A DNA stretch of 64,000 nucleotides from Collinsella ihumii (GCF_900046475.1 NZ_FCOU01000005.1:62001-126000), one strand, 5' to 3'; counted from the first letter of the stretch, positions 1 through 8,481 are shown. Numbers and translations: made by a program. The notes: generated from the letters alone by a model not told the origin.

Positions 1-22
1 GTTGGAACGAACCCGTCCCCAA
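1..22. repeat. Copy of a dispersed repeat (edge of window)
   Basis: The first 22 bases are identical to 16229-16250 and are the reverse complement of 30742-30763. The core is GGAACGAACCCGTCCCC. After it, a second CCCGTCCCC follows at about 28-36. The copy lies just beyond the terminator of the first citF gene, so it is intergenic. The left part of the element may lie outside the window. Confidence 0.75.
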
Positions 23-40
23 ACAACCCGTCCCCGCTCC

Positions 41-84
41 AAAAAGAACCGGGCCCCCGGCAGCAGGTGCTGTCGGGGGCCCGG
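41..84 (-). terminator. Intrinsic terminator of the first citDEF operon
   Basis: A 15-bp perfect stem (49-63 with 70-84, arm CCGGGCCCCCGGCAG) with a 6-base loop lies 37 bp after the citF stop. Read on the minus strand it is followed by TTCTTTTTGG, the U-rich tail expected of a rho-independent terminator. A nearly identical hairpin ends the second citDEF operon at 3232-3268. Confidence 0.85.
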
Positions 85-121
85 CGCATATGCGCGGAAA
101 AGCTGTCGTTACCAGGAAGCG

Positions 122-1681
122 CTACTCGAAGGTGTAGGGCTTGATCTGGCGAATGACGTCGAGGATGGTGCCGTCGCGCGCCTCGACGATGGCGACGACC
201 TTGTCCTCCCACTGCAGCGGGTCGGGCTCGCCCACGATGGAGTAGGCCTTCTCCTGCAGCTCCTCGATCGAGACGTGCGGGATACCCGCGGCGTCCATGC
301 AATCGATGATGTCCTGGCGCGCCGGGTTGACGGCGGTGCCGTAGTCGGTCACGACGACGTCGACGCACTCGCCGGGGGTCGTCACCGTGGTGACGTCCTT
401 GCAGATGGTCGGCATGCGGCCGCGCACGAGCGGGGTCACGATGATGCAGCACTTGGAGCCAGCGGCGGTGTCGGGATGACCGCCGGGCGCGCCGCGGACC
501 ACGCCGTCGGAGCCGGTGATGACGTTGACGTTGAACTTGGTGTCGACCTCGAGGGCCGCGAGGATCATGTAGTCAAGGTAGTTGACGTAGGCGCCCTTGT
601 TCGCGGGGTTCGCATAGTCGCTCACGGTCATCTCGACGTGATCGGGACAATCGTGCAGGTGCGCGATGGCCTTGGTGTCGAAGTCCTGCGTGTCGACGAT
701 CTTGCGCACGTAGCCGCGATCCTGCAGGTCGCACATGTTGCCGGTGATGCCGCCGAAGGCGACGCCCATCTTGATCTCCTTGGCGTCCATGCGCTCCTCG
801 AGGAAGCGGGTCACGGCAAGGGACGGGCCGCCGGCGCCGGTCTGATAGGAGAAGCCGTCGACGAACCACGGGGTGGCCGCGATGATGTCGGCAGCGCGCT
901 CGGCCATCATGAGGTCGCGCGGATCCTGGGTGACGCGGGCCTCCTTGGTGCCGATGCGCTTGGGATCGCCGATCTCGTCGACCACGACGACGCAGTCAAC
1001 GTCCTCGCACTTGATGGACGCGGGCACGTTCGGGAAGGGAGCCAGCGTATCGGTCAGCACGACGACGCGGTCGGCGTACTTGGAATCGGGGATGGCGTAA
1101 CCCATGGAACCGCAGTTGTTCTTGCCGCCGTTACCGCTGGCGTTACCGACCTTGTCGCACGACGCGGCAGCGAGGAACGCGATGTCGACGTGCAGCTCGC
1201 CGGCCATGAGGGCGCGGGGACGACCGCCGTGGGAGCGGATGATCGCCGGCTCCTTCAGCTTGCCAGCGGAGATGACATCACCGATGCGACCGCGGACGCC
1301 GGAGGCCTGGACCTGGACGATGATGCCCTGCTCGATGTAGTCGGCGAGCAGGTTGTGGGCGTCACCGAGGGAGGTAGCGGCCACGCGCAGGTCCTTGATG
1401 CCCATCTCCTCGACGAGGACCTTGCACACCATGGAGGCGGTGTAGTCGCCGTTGCGGAACGCATGGTGGAACGAAATGGTCATACCGTCGTGGGCGCCGC
1501 ACTTCTCGCACGCCTCGCGGATGCTCGCGCACAGCTTGTCGGCGACGGGCTTCTCGTTCATGACGGTCGTCGGCGCGTCGCGCTTCAGGATTTGGCCGTC
1601 CTTGGCGAAGCGGCCCTGATAGACTTCCTTGCCGTCGACGAGCAGGTAGTCGGGGATATCCCTTCCGACTGCATTAATCAT
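122..1681 (-). CDS. citF: Citrate lyase alpha subunit, copy 1 (citrate:acetyl-ACP transferase)
   Basis: At 519 aa this is the usual size of CitF, the subunit that exchanges acetate for citrate on the acyl carrier protein CitD, giving citryl-ACP and acetate. Family hallmarks visible are G-G-K-N-N-C-G near residues 185-191, and a G-S-D-G-V-V-R-G-A-P-G-G-H-P-D stretch near 390-404. The protein is soluble, with no signal peptide. It starts 15 bp after the citE stop and is the last gene of a citD-citE-citF operon. A second CitF of exactly the same length is encoded at 3304-4863. By eye the two are about 80% identical, and the differences concentrate around residues 295-350. One copy could act on a related substrate such as citramalate, which is cleaved by a homologous three-subunit lyase, but nothing in the sequence proves that. 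Confidence 0.95.
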   Translation of the reverse strand: MINAVGRDIPDYLLVDGKEVYQGRFAKDGQILKRDAPTTVMNEKPVADKLCASIREACEKCGAHDGMTISFHHAFRNGDYTASMVCKVLVEEMGIKDLRVAATSLGDAHNLLADYIEQGIIVQVQASGVRGRIGDVISAGKLKEPAIIRSHGGRPRALMAGELHVDIAFLAAASCDKVGNASGNGGKNNCGSMGYAIPDSKYADRVVVLTDTLAPFPNVPASIKCEDVDCVVVVDEIGDPKRIGTKEARVTQDPRDLMMAERAADIIAATPWFVDGFSYQTGAGGPSLAVTRFLEERMDAKEIKMGVAFGGITGNMCDLQDRGYVRKIVDTQDFDTKAIAHLHDCPDHVEMTVSDYANPANKGAYVNYLDYMILAALEVDTKFNVNVITGSDGVVRGAPGGHPDTAAGSKCCIIVTPLVRGRMPTICKDVTTVTTPGECVDVVVTDYGTAVNPARQDIIDCMDAAGIPHVSIEELQEKAYSIVGEPDPLQWEDKVVAIVEARDGTILDVIRQIKPYTFE

Positions 1682-1696
1682 ATCTTGGCTCCTCTC

Positions 1697-2617
1697 TTAC
1701 AGATCGCCGTGGTAGACGCCGCACTTCTTGGCGAGCTCGATGATGCGCTCCGCCTCCTTGAAGAACGGAGGATCGACCATCTTGCCGTCGACGACGTACA
1801 CGCCAACACCGGCGTCTGCCTGCTCGCGGCAGCTGCGCACGATCTTCTCGGAATGAGCGATCTGCTTCTGGGTGGGCGCCAGGCGCTCGTGGACATATGC
1901 GATCTGCTTGGGGTTGATCAGCGACTTGCCGTCGAAGCCCATACGGACGATGAGATCGACCTCGCGGCGGAAGCCCTCCTCGTCATCCAGGTTGGGATAC
2001 ATGGTGTCGAGGCACTGAACGCCGGCAGCGCGGGCGGCGAGCAGCATCATGGAGCGAGCGGTGTTGATCTCGATGCCGTCGGGCTCGATCTGCACGCGCA
2101 TCGAGGTGCGGAAGTCGCCGCCGGAGATGGCGCAGCCGAGCATGCGGTCGCTCGCGGTGCAGATCTCGTAGGCGTTCATGATGCCGAGCGGGCTCTCGAG
2201 CGCAGCCATGAGCAGCGTGCGGCCGACCTCGACGCCGAACTCCTTCTCGGCGGCCTCGACGGCAGCCTCGACCTCTTTGACCTGCTCAGCGCTCTCGCAC
2301 TTCGGGATACGGATACCGTCGGCACCGCCGGCGACGCACACGCGCACGTCCTCCTGCCAGTACTCGGTGTCCGTGCCGTTGATGCGGACGATGACCTCGG
2401 TGTCGCCGTAGTCGATCGTGGTCAGCGCGTGATACAGCGAGAAGCGGGCGGCGTCCTTCTGGTTGACGGCGACCGCGTCCTCGAGGTCGAGCATGATGGA
2501 GTCGCAGCCGTAAATATAAGCATCCTTGATGAGGCCCGGGCGCTGCGCGTTCATGAACATCATGGTGCGGCGCAGACGGTCCTTGTTCGGACGCGGACGG
2601 GTGATCTTGCCTGCCAT
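1697..2617 (-). CDS. citE: Citrate lyase beta subunit, copy 1 (citryl-ACP lyase)
   Basis: The 306-aa protein belongs to the CitE/HpcH TIM-barrel family. It cleaves citryl-ACP to oxaloacetate and regenerates acetyl-ACP. The metal and substrate motifs are in place: M-L-D-L-E-D-A-V near residue 42, an arginine in V-I-V-R-I-N-G near 77, the glutamate in A-L-E-S-P-L-G near 140 and G-F-D-G-K-S-L-I-N-P-K near 232. The ATG at 2617 is chosen because it overlaps the citD stop (TAATG), which indicates translational coupling. The reading frame stays open far upstream, but that part is citD read out of frame. It is followed after 15 bp by citF. Confidence 0.95.
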   Translation of the reverse strand: MAGKITRPRPNKDRLRRTMMFMNAQRPGLIKDAYIYGCDSIMLDLEDAVAVNQKDAARFSLYHALTTIDYGDTEVIVRINGTDTEYWQEDVRVCVAGGADGIRIPKCESAEQVKEVEAAVEAAEKEFGVEVGRTLLMAALESPLGIMNAYEICTASDRMLGCAISGGDFRTSMRVQIEPDGIEINTARSMMLLAARAAGVQCLDTMYPNLDDEEGFRREVDLIVRMGFDGKSLINPKQIAYVHERLAPTQKQIAHSEKIVRSCREQADAGVGVYVVDGKMVDPPFFKEAERIIELAKKCGVYHGDL

Positions 2618-2916
2618 TACTGGATGACACCTCCCCAGGGGATGTTGACCATGGACGCGTCGCAGCTGCGGAACACCGCGCACTCGACGCGGGCCTTGAG
2701 CGTGCAGTCCAGCGCGCCCTTGTCCACGACGGAGACCAGACCGGTCTCGACGCCGAGGCGGCCCAGGGTCTCCTCGACCGTGGCCTTGATCTGGCGACCG
2801 TACTGGTTGATGACGCTGCTCTCGATGACAACCTCGAGCTTGTCTGCAGGCGACACGGTCACTTGGGCGTCGCTCGACTCGAGCGTGCCGGCCATTGCGG
2901 TCTTCTCGATAACCAT
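2617..2916 (-). CDS. citD: Citrate lyase gamma subunit, acyl carrier protein, copy 1
   Basis: This 99-aa acyl carrier protein carries the phosphoribosyl-dephospho-CoA arm that moves acetyl and citryl groups between CitF and CitE. The attachment motif A-G-T-L-E-S-S-D is at residues 9-16; the modified serine in characterised CitD proteins is in this motif. The ATG at 2916 sits 6 bases after a GGAAGGGAG ribosome binding site, so I prefer it to the in-frame GTG at 2922. The stop overlaps the citE start. The genes that make and attach the arm (citX, citG) are not in the window. Against the copy at 5802-6101 it differs at roughly 14 of 99 residues. Confidence 0.93.
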   Translation of the reverse strand: MVIEKTAMAGTLESSDAQVTVSPADKLEVVIESSVINQYGRQIKATVEETLGRLGVETGLVSVVDKGALDCTLKARVECAVFRSCDASMVNIPWGGVIQ

Positions 2917-3231
2917 TCGCACTCCCTTCCGTTGCTCCCGTCATGCGTCGGGGCGAGCAGCTTCGACGCATGACGGATTCATGTGCTTTGCACGTCGCGA
3001 CCATCATAGAAGAATCAGCCATAACTTTTTGGGTCATGATAGCTTGGAATTGAGTCGCGTGAGGAATAGTTAGGAAAAGCGGTGTTCCTCAGATGTTTTT
3101 TGACCGCTCAGCGTATCTCAGCATCCGCTTGCTTGTTTTTCTGATGTCTCTCAGTCAGGCATTCCATTTTGTAATGTTTTTTCATGAGTATTGAGAATGT
3201 TTGAGCCAAGCACCTAATGCCCGCAGAAAGG
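2917..3231 (-). promoter_or_regulatory. Upstream region of citDEF copy 1: possible promoter and leader hairpin
   Basis: This gap between the two citrate lyase operons holds no gene. A -10-like TATGAT on the minus strand (3003-3008) lies 87 bases before citD. A TATGAT in similar local sequence lies 72 bases before the second citD (6173-6178), which supports both; no convincing -35 is seen for either. Between this box and citD there is a hairpin with 11-bp arms (2940-2950 with 2964-2974) in the presumed leader. The stretch 3060-3230 is AT-richer than its surroundings, and I can assign no function to it. Confidence 0.4.
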
Positions 3232-3268
3232 ACCGGGCCCCCGGCAGCAGGTGCTGTCGGGGCCCGGT
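3232..3268 (-). terminator. Intrinsic terminator of the second citDEF operon
   Basis: A GC-rich hairpin pairs 3232-3247 with 3254-3268 around the loop CAGGTG. It is followed on the minus strand by CCTTTCTG. It is nearly the same sequence as the terminator at 41-84, so the terminator belongs to the duplicated unit. Confidence 0.8.
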
Positions 3269-3303
3269 GCGCATGCTCGGAAAACTGTCGCCGTCAGGAA
3301 GCG

Positions 3304-4863
3304 CTACTCGAAGTCGTACGGCTTGATCTGGCGGATGACGTCGAGGATGGTGCCGTCGCGCGCCTCGACGATGGCGACGACCTTGTCCTCCCACTGCAGC
3401 GGATCGGGCTCGCCCACGATGGAGTAGGCCTTCTCCTGCAGGCTCTCAATGCTGACATGCGGGATGCCGGCCGCATCCAGGCACTCGATGATATCGGTGC
3501 GGGCGGGGTTCACCGCGGTGCCGTAGTCGGTCACGAGCACGTCAACGCACTCGCCCGGCGTGGTGACGGTGGTGACGTCCTTGCACACAACGGGCATGCG
3601 GCCGCGCACGAGCGGTGTCACGATGATGCAGCACTTCGAGGTTGCCGCGGTATCGGGGTGACCGCCGGGAGCGCCGCGGACCACGCCATCGGAGCCGGTA
3701 ACGACATTGACGTTGAACTTGGTGTCGATCTCGAGAGCGGAAAGCACCATGTAGTCCAGATAGTTCACGAACGAGCCCTTGGATCCGGGGTTCGCGTACT
3801 CGCTCTGACTCATCTCCACATGGTTCGGGTTGTTCGCAAGGTGATTGATTGCGGTCTGATCGAAATCCTGCACATCGATGATTTTGCCGACAAGTCCCTT
3901 GTCCAACAGATTGCAGATAGCACCGGACACGCCACCCAGAGCGAAGCCCATCTTGATGTTCTTCTCGCGCATGTGATCCTCGAGGAATCGATTCACCGCG
4001 AGCGACGGGCCGCCGACACCGGTCTGGAACGAAAAGCCGTTCTTGAAGTATGGCAGCGCGGCGATGACGTCGGCAGCATTCTTGGCCATCATGAGCTCAC
4101 GCGGATCCTGCGTGAAGCGCGCCTCCTTGGAGGCGATGCGCTTGGGGTCGCCGATCTCGTCGACCACGACGACATAATCCACGTCCTCGCACTTGATGGA
4201 TGCGGGCACGTTCGGGAAATCGACCAGGGTGTCCGTGATGATAACGACCTTGTCGGCATACTGCGAGTCGGGGATGGCGAACCCGAGCGAACCGCAGTTG
4301 TTCTTGCCGCCGACGCCGCTGGCATTGCCCGCCTTGTCCGACGTGGATGCGGCGAGGAACGTGACGTCGACGTGCAGCTCGCCGGCCATCATGGCGCGGG
4401 GACGACCGCCATGCGAGCGGATGATCGCAGGCTCCTTCAGCTTGCCATGCGAGATGGCCTCGCCGATGCGGCCGCGCACGCCCGAGGACTCGATATGGGT
4501 GATGATGCCCTGCTCGATATAGTCGGCGAGCAGATCGTGCGCGTCGCCCAAGGAGGTGGCGGCGACGTGCAGGTCGCGCACGCCGAAATCCTCGACGAGC
4601 ACCTTGACGACCTGGCTTGCCGTGTAGTCGCCGTTGCGGAACTCGCTGTGGAACGAGATGGTCATGCCGTCGTGCACGTCGCAGTGCTCGCAGGCCTCGC
4701 GGATGCTCGCGCACAGCTTGTCGGCCACGGGCTTCTCATGCATCACGCACGTGGGCGAATCGCGTTTAACAAGCTGCCCGTCCTTGGCGAAGCGGCCCTG
4801 ATAGACCTCCTTGCCGTCTGCGAGCAGGTAGTCGGGGATATCCCTTCCGACTGCGTTGATCAT
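3304..4863 (-). CDS. citF: Citrate lyase alpha subunit, copy 2
   Basis: A second 519-aa CitF, collinear with the copy at 122-1681 without gaps. The G-G-K-N-N-C-G and G-S-D-G-V-V-R-G-A-P-G-G-H-P-D motifs are intact, so it should be an active citrate:acetyl-ACP transferase. The first 60 and last 170 residues are almost the same in both copies, while residues about 295-350 differ strongly. That pattern points to an old duplication under selection, not a sequencing or assembly artefact. It starts 18 bp after its citE and ends 36 bp before its own terminator. Of the two operons this one is adjacent to the LysR regulator and citC, so it is the more likely original. Confidence 0.95.
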   Translation of the reverse strand: MINAVGRDIPDYLLADGKEVYQGRFAKDGQLVKRDSPTCVMHEKPVADKLCASIREACEHCDVHDGMTISFHSEFRNGDYTASQVVKVLVEDFGVRDLHVAATSLGDAHDLLADYIEQGIITHIESSGVRGRIGEAISHGKLKEPAIIRSHGGRPRAMMAGELHVDVTFLAASTSDKAGNASGVGGKNNCGSLGFAIPDSQYADKVVIITDTLVDFPNVPASIKCEDVDYVVVVDEIGDPKRIASKEARFTQDPRELMMAKNAADVIAALPYFKNGFSFQTGVGGPSLAVNRFLEDHMREKNIKMGFALGGVSGAICNLLDKGLVGKIIDVQDFDQTAINHLANNPNHVEMSQSEYANPGSKGSFVNYLDYMVLSALEIDTKFNVNVVTGSDGVVRGAPGGHPDTAATSKCCIIVTPLVRGRMPVVCKDVTTVTTPGECVDVLVTDYGTAVNPARTDIIECLDAAGIPHVSIESLQEKAYSIVGEPDPLQWEDKVVAIVEARDGTILDVIRQIKPYDFE

Positions 4864-4881
4864 GGGTGATCCACTCCTCTC

Positions 4882-5802
4882 TTACAGGTCACCGTGGTAG
4901 ACGCCGCACTTCTTGGCGAGCTCGATGATGCGCTCGGCCTCCTTGTAGAACGGAGGGTCAACCATCTTGCCGTCGACGACGTACACGCCGATGCCCGCCT
5001 CGGACTGAGCACGGCAGCTGCGCGCGATGTTCTCCGCATGGGCGATCTGCTTCTGGGTGGGGGCGAACTTCTCGTGGATATAGGCGATCTGCTTGGGATT
5101 GATGACGGATTTGCCGTCGAAGCCCATGCGTGCGACCAGATCGACCTCGCGGCGGAAGCCCTCCTCGTCATCCAGATTCGGGAACATGGTGTCGAGGCAC
5201 TGCACGCCGGCGGCGCGGGCCGCAAGCAGCATCTGGCTGCGGGCCGCCTGCATCTCGATGCCGTCCGGCTCAATCTGGACATGCATGCTCTGACGGAAGT
5301 CGCCGCCGGAGATGGCGCAGCCGAGCATACGGTCGCTCGCGGTGCAGATCTCATACGCGTTCATGATGCCGAGCGGGCTCTCGAGCGCAGCCATGAGCAG
5401 GGTGCGGCCGACCTCGACGCCGAACTCGCGCTCCGCGGCCTCGACGGCGGCCTCAACCTGGCGGACCATGTCGGCGCTCTCGCACTTGGCGATGCGGATG
5501 CCGTCGGCACCGCCGGCGACGCACACGCGCACGTCCTCCTGCCAGTACTCCGTATCGAGACCGTTGATGCGGACGATGACCTCGGTGTCGCCGTAGTCGA
5601 TCGTGGTCAACGCGTGGTAGAGGCTGAACCGAGCAGCGTCCTTCTGGTTGACGGCGACCGCGTCCTCGAGGTCGAGGATGATCGAGTCGACACCATAGAT
5701 ATAGGCGTCCTTGATGAGGCCCGGGCGCTGCGCGTTCATGAACATCATGGTGCGGCGCAGGCGATCCTTCTTCGGGCGCGGGCGGGTGATCTTGTCTGCC
5801 AT
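4882..5802 (-). CDS. citE: Citrate lyase beta subunit, copy 2
   Basis: A 306-aa CitE very close to the copy at 1697-2617 and of the same length. The acidic L-D-L-E-D-A-V motif, the V-I-V-R-I-N-G arginine and the A-L-E-S-P-L-G glutamate are all conserved, so it should cleave citryl-ACP to oxaloacetate and acetyl-ACP. Its ATG at 5802 overlaps the stop of citD copy 2 in the same TAATG arrangement as in copy 1. It is much more conserved between copies than CitF is. That would fit two CitF variants served by almost interchangeable CitE and CitD subunits, though this is inference. Confidence 0.95.
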   Translation of the reverse strand: MADKITRPRPKKDRLRRTMMFMNAQRPGLIKDAYIYGVDSIILDLEDAVAVNQKDAARFSLYHALTTIDYGDTEVIVRINGLDTEYWQEDVRVCVAGGADGIRIAKCESADMVRQVEAAVEAAEREFGVEVGRTLLMAALESPLGIMNAYEICTASDRMLGCAISGGDFRQSMHVQIEPDGIEMQAARSQMLLAARAAGVQCLDTMFPNLDDEEGFRREVDLVARMGFDGKSVINPKQIAYIHEKFAPTQKQIAHAENIARSCRAQSEAGIGVYVVDGKMVDPPFYKEAERIIELAKKCGVYHGDL

Positions 5803-6101
5803 TATCGAATAGCACCTCCCCAGGGAATATCGGCGAGCGATGCGTCGCAGCTGCGGAACACCGCGCACTCGACGCGGGCCTTGAGCGTGCAGTCCAGCGC
5901 GCCCTTGTCCACGACGGAAATCAGGCCCTGCTTGATGTCCAGGCGGTCGAGGACATCCTCGACCGTGGCCTTGATCTGGCGACCGTACTGGTTGATGACG
6001 CTGCTCTCGATGACGACTTCCAATGTATCGGCGGGCGACACGGTCACTTGAGCGTCGCTCGACTCGAGCGTGCCGGCCATCGCGGTCTTCTCGATAACCA
6101 T
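5802..6101 (-). CDS. citD: Citrate lyase gamma subunit, acyl carrier protein, copy 2
   Basis: A 99-aa acyl carrier subunit with the A-G-T-L-E-S-S-D prosthetic-group motif at residues 9-16. The ATG at 6101 follows a GGAAGAAGGGAG ribosome binding site, so the GTG two codons upstream is not preferred. It is the first gene of the second citDEF operon and is divergent from the LysR gene 369 bp away. Differences from copy 1 cluster in the middle (about residues 48-60) and near the C-terminus. Confidence 0.93.
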   Translation of the reverse strand: MVIEKTAMAGTLESSDAQVTVSPADTLEVVIESSVINQYGRQIKATVEDVLDRLDIKQGLISVVDKGALDCTLKARVECAVFRSCDASLADIPWGGAIR

Positions 6102-6363
6102 TTGCACTCCCTTCTTCCAATGCTCGGGACGACCCTTGCGGTCCGATTTGCCCTCCCAAGCGCTTCATCGCAATCATAGGAAGTGGTTATCAGTATTAGA
6201 AGTTCTTGATTTACCTTGTATTTCATTCCAAATAGGAATTGTTCAGCACTCGTCGACATTTCTTGCAGCGCGCGACCGTTCAGCTCCAAAACCTATCCGC
6301 CTGCCTGTTCTTATGCTGTTCTTGCAGCTAACATTCCAAATATGAAACGCAGCCCAGAACGAT
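6102..6363 (-). promoter_or_regulatory. Promoter side of citDEF copy 2
   Basis: This is the non-coding region between citD copy 2 and the divergent LysR gene. A minus-strand TATGAT (6173-6178) lies 72 bases before citD and matches the box before citD copy 1. A clear -35 is not visible, which would suit an activator-dependent promoter. The rest is AT-richer than the coding DNA and contains no gene I can support. Confidence 0.35.
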
Positions 6364-6380
6364 ATTGCATAGAATGCAAT
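6364..6380. promoter_or_regulatory. Candidate LysR-type operator (T-N11-A palindrome)
   Basis: The palindrome ATTGCAT-AGA-ATGCAAT has perfect 7-bp arms and contains the T-N11-A core typical of LysR-family binding sites. It lies 90 bp before the LysR gene and about 190 bp upstream of the -10-like box of citDEF copy 2. Autoregulation is the simplest reading. I saw no equally good copy upstream of the first citDEF operon. Confidence 0.5.
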
Positions 6381-6417
6381 CCATGCGTTGCTACCATTTC
6401 CATTACGTTGCGGAATC

Positions 6418-6450
6418 CTATACGCCGGTTTCCATGAAGCCGGTGTATAG
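6418..6450 (+). promoter_or_regulatory. Hairpin just before the LysR ribosome binding site
   Basis: Arms of 11 bp (6418-6428 with 6440-6450, one G-U pair in RNA) enclose an 11-base loop. The hairpin ends 5 bases before the AAAGGAGG site at 6456-6463. Its position suggests either an operator overlapping the transcription start or a leader structure that affects translation. Function unproven. Confidence 0.35.
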
Positions 6451-6470
6451 ATATGAAAGGAGGGCCGCCG

Positions 6471-7394
6471 GTGGACGAAAAGGACTTCGCGCTGCTGCAT
6501 GTGCTCAAGGAGTGCGGCAACATCACCCATGCCGCCGATCGGCTCTATCTCACGCAGTCGGCCCTTTCCAAACGCATCAAGGCGGTTGAGCGCGAGCTGG
6601 GGTGCGAGATCGTCCTGCGCACGCGCAAGGGCGTCCGCTTCACGCCCGCCGGCGAACTGGTGCTCGAGCACACCGCGCAGGCGGCCCGCGAACTCGGTCT
6701 GCTGCGCCGCGAGCTCGACGCCGCCCAAGACAAGGTCTGCGGCACGCTGAGCGCGGGCTTCTCGGTCAACTACGCCTTCATCCACCTGTCCGAGCTGCTC
6801 ACCGAGTATCACCGGCGCTACCCCCAGGTGCAGCTCAACATCGTCACCGGACAGAGCCGCGACCTGCACGGACTGCTGCAGCGCGGCGAGCTCGATGTCG
6901 CGGTGCTGCGCGGCGAGTTTCCCTGGGACGGTATGCAGTACCTTCTGTCTCAAGAGCGCATCTGCGCCGTCTGCACGCACGAGAACGAGCATACGCCGCT
7001 CTCCGAGCTGACCTATATCAACCACACCACCGACGTGGCGCACACCGCGCTCATGACGCGGTGGCTGCACGAGAACAACCTTGCGCAGACCGCGAATCGA
7101 ATCAACGTCACCGCCCTCATGACCTGTCAGGAGCTCGTCAAGCAGGGCATCGGCTGGGCGCTGCTCCCCGAAATCGTGCTCGGCGGCTTCGACGGCTGCA
7201 TTCGTCCGTGCATGTTCTCCAACGGCGAGCCGTTCATCCGGCGTATGTACATCGACTGCCAGAAGGAGGCGGAGCAGCTCCCCCAAGTCCAGGCGCTTGT
7301 GGACCTCATCAAGGAGCAGTACGCCCGCGGATCGGGCGCAAGTCCGGTCAACACCGCGATATCGCCCCAAAGCGCCCTGTCTGACCTGCCGTAA
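6471..7394 (+). CDS. LysR-family transcriptional regulator, probably of citrate lyase genes
   Basis: A 307-aa LysR-type regulator. The N-terminal winged helix-turn-helix covers residues about 4-60 (N-I-T-H-A-A-D-R-L-Y-L-T-Q-S-A-L-S-K-R-I is the recognition region), and the C-terminal periplasmic-binding-like effector domain spans about 85-290. I choose the GTG at 6471 because AAAGGAGG lies 7 bases before it. The ATG at 6453 would place that site inside the gene. It is divergent from citDEF copy 2 and 43 bp upstream of citC, so it probably controls citrate fermentation genes, perhaps in response to citrate. The regulated genes and ligand are inferred from position only. Confidence 0.88.
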   Translation: MDEKDFALLHVLKECGNITHAADRLYLTQSALSKRIKAVERELGCEIVLRTRKGVRFTPAGELVLEHTAQAARELGLLRRELDAAQDKVCGTLSAGFSVNYAFIHLSELLTEYHRRYPQVQLNIVTGQSRDLHGLLQRGELDVAVLRGEFPWDGMQYLLSQERICAVCTHENEHTPLSELTYINHTTDVAHTALMTRWLHENNLAQTANRINVTALMTCQELVKQGIGWALLPEIVLGGFDGCIRPCMFSNGEPFIRRMYIDCQKEAEQLPQVQALVDLIKEQYARGSGASPVNTAISPQSALSDLP

Positions 7395-7437
7395 CGCTCT
7401 TTTCGACCGCCTCCTCCCCCATCCAGAAAGGACCACC

Positions 7438-8481
7438 ATGGAAGACTACACCGTGTCCAAGGTCTGGCCGTCAGACGCCTACACCCTCTCCAAAGTCGAC
7501 GCCCTGCTCGAGCGGGAGGGCATCCAGCGCGACGGCAACCTCGACTACACCTGCGCGATCCAAGATAACGACCTGAACGTCATCGCAACGGGCAGCTGCT
7601 TTGGCAACACCCTGCGCTGCCTCGCGGTCGACAGCCGCTATCAGGGCGAGGGCCTCATGAACAAGCTCATCACCCATCTGATCGATGTGCAGTATGAGCG
7701 CGGGAGCACCCATCTGTTCGTGTATACGAAGGTCTCGTCGGCGAAGTTCTTCTGCGACCTCGGCTTCAAGGAGATCGCCCGCGTCGACGGCATGCTCGTC
7801 TTTTTGGAAAACCGCCTCGACGGCTTCGCCTCCTACCTGCGCAACCTCTCCGCGACGCGTCGAGAGGGCACCGCAGGCGCCGTCATCATGAACGCCAACC
7901 CCTTTACCCTCGGCCATCAGCATCTGGTCGAAGTCGCCGCCGCGGATGTCGACACGCTCCACCTGTTCGTCGTGAGCGAGGATGCGAGTCTGGTGCCGTT
8001 CGCCGTGCGCAAGAAGCTCGTGTGCGACGGCGTCGCCGAAATCGACAACGTCGTGGTGCACGACTCCGGTCCCTACATCATCTCGTCGGCCACCTTCCCG
8101 AGCTACTTCCTGAAAGACGACGCCGCCGTCAACGAGGGCCATGCGCGCCTCGACATCGCCATCTTCAGCCGCATCGCGCACGAGCTCGGCATCACGCGCC
8201 GCTATGTGGGCGAGGAGCCGACCAGCCAGGTCACCGGCGTCTACAACCGCGTCATGCTCGAGGAGCTACCCCGCGAGGGCATCGAGGTCGTCGTGGTGCC
8301 GCGCGTGGGCGTCGACGGCGCTCCCGTCAGCGCCTCGACCGTGCGCCGCGCGCTGCAGACGGGAGACTGGAACCGCGTCCGCGAGCTCGTGCCCGAGACG
8401 ACCTACAGCTACTTCCGAAACCCGGAGGCCGCCCCGGTGCTCGAGCGCATCCGCGCCGCGGAGAACGTGGTCCACTACTAG
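7438..8481 (+). CDS. citC: [Citrate (pro-3S)-lyase] ligase
   Basis: This 347-aa enzyme activates citrate lyase by acetylating the thiol of the CitD prosthetic group with ATP and acetate. The N-terminal ~130 residues resemble a GNAT domain. The C-terminal part is a nucleotidyltransferase-like domain with the T-x-G-H signature in N-P-F-T-L-G-H-Q-H-L (about residues 153-162) and a later S-A-S-T-V-R segment. Both are typical of CitC. The ATG at 7438 follows an AGAAAGGA ribosome binding site. Only one citC is present, so it presumably serves both lyase complexes. A perfect 76-bp palindrome begins 14 bp after the stop. Confidence 0.93.
   Translation: MEDYTVSKVWPSDAYTLSKVDALLEREGIQRDGNLDYTCAIQDNDLNVIATGSCFGNTLRCLAVDSRYQGEGLMNKLITHLIDVQYERGSTHLFVYTKVSSAKFFCDLGFKEIARVDGMLVFLENRLDGFASYLRNLSATRREGTAGAVIMNANPFTLGHQHLVEVAAADVDTLHLFVVSEDASLVPFAVRKKLVCDGVAEIDNVVVHDSGPYIISSATFPSYFLKDDAAVNEGHARLDIAIFSRIAHELGITRRYVGEEPTSQVTGVYNRVMLEELPREGIEVVVVPRVGVDGAPVSASTVRRALQTGDWNRVRELVPETTYSYFRNPEAAPVLERIRAAENVVHY

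Noticed and set aside
2-3073. 1023-codon plus-strand open frame over the first citDEF operon
   Set aside because: It is the antisense frame of citF, citE and citD, with the D/V/H/G/R/A-rich composition typical of such frames in high-GC DNA and no ribosome binding site.
3217-6051. Long plus-strand open frames over the second citDEF operon
   Set aside because: Same antisense effect; they run through the terminator and gene borders and have no family motifs.
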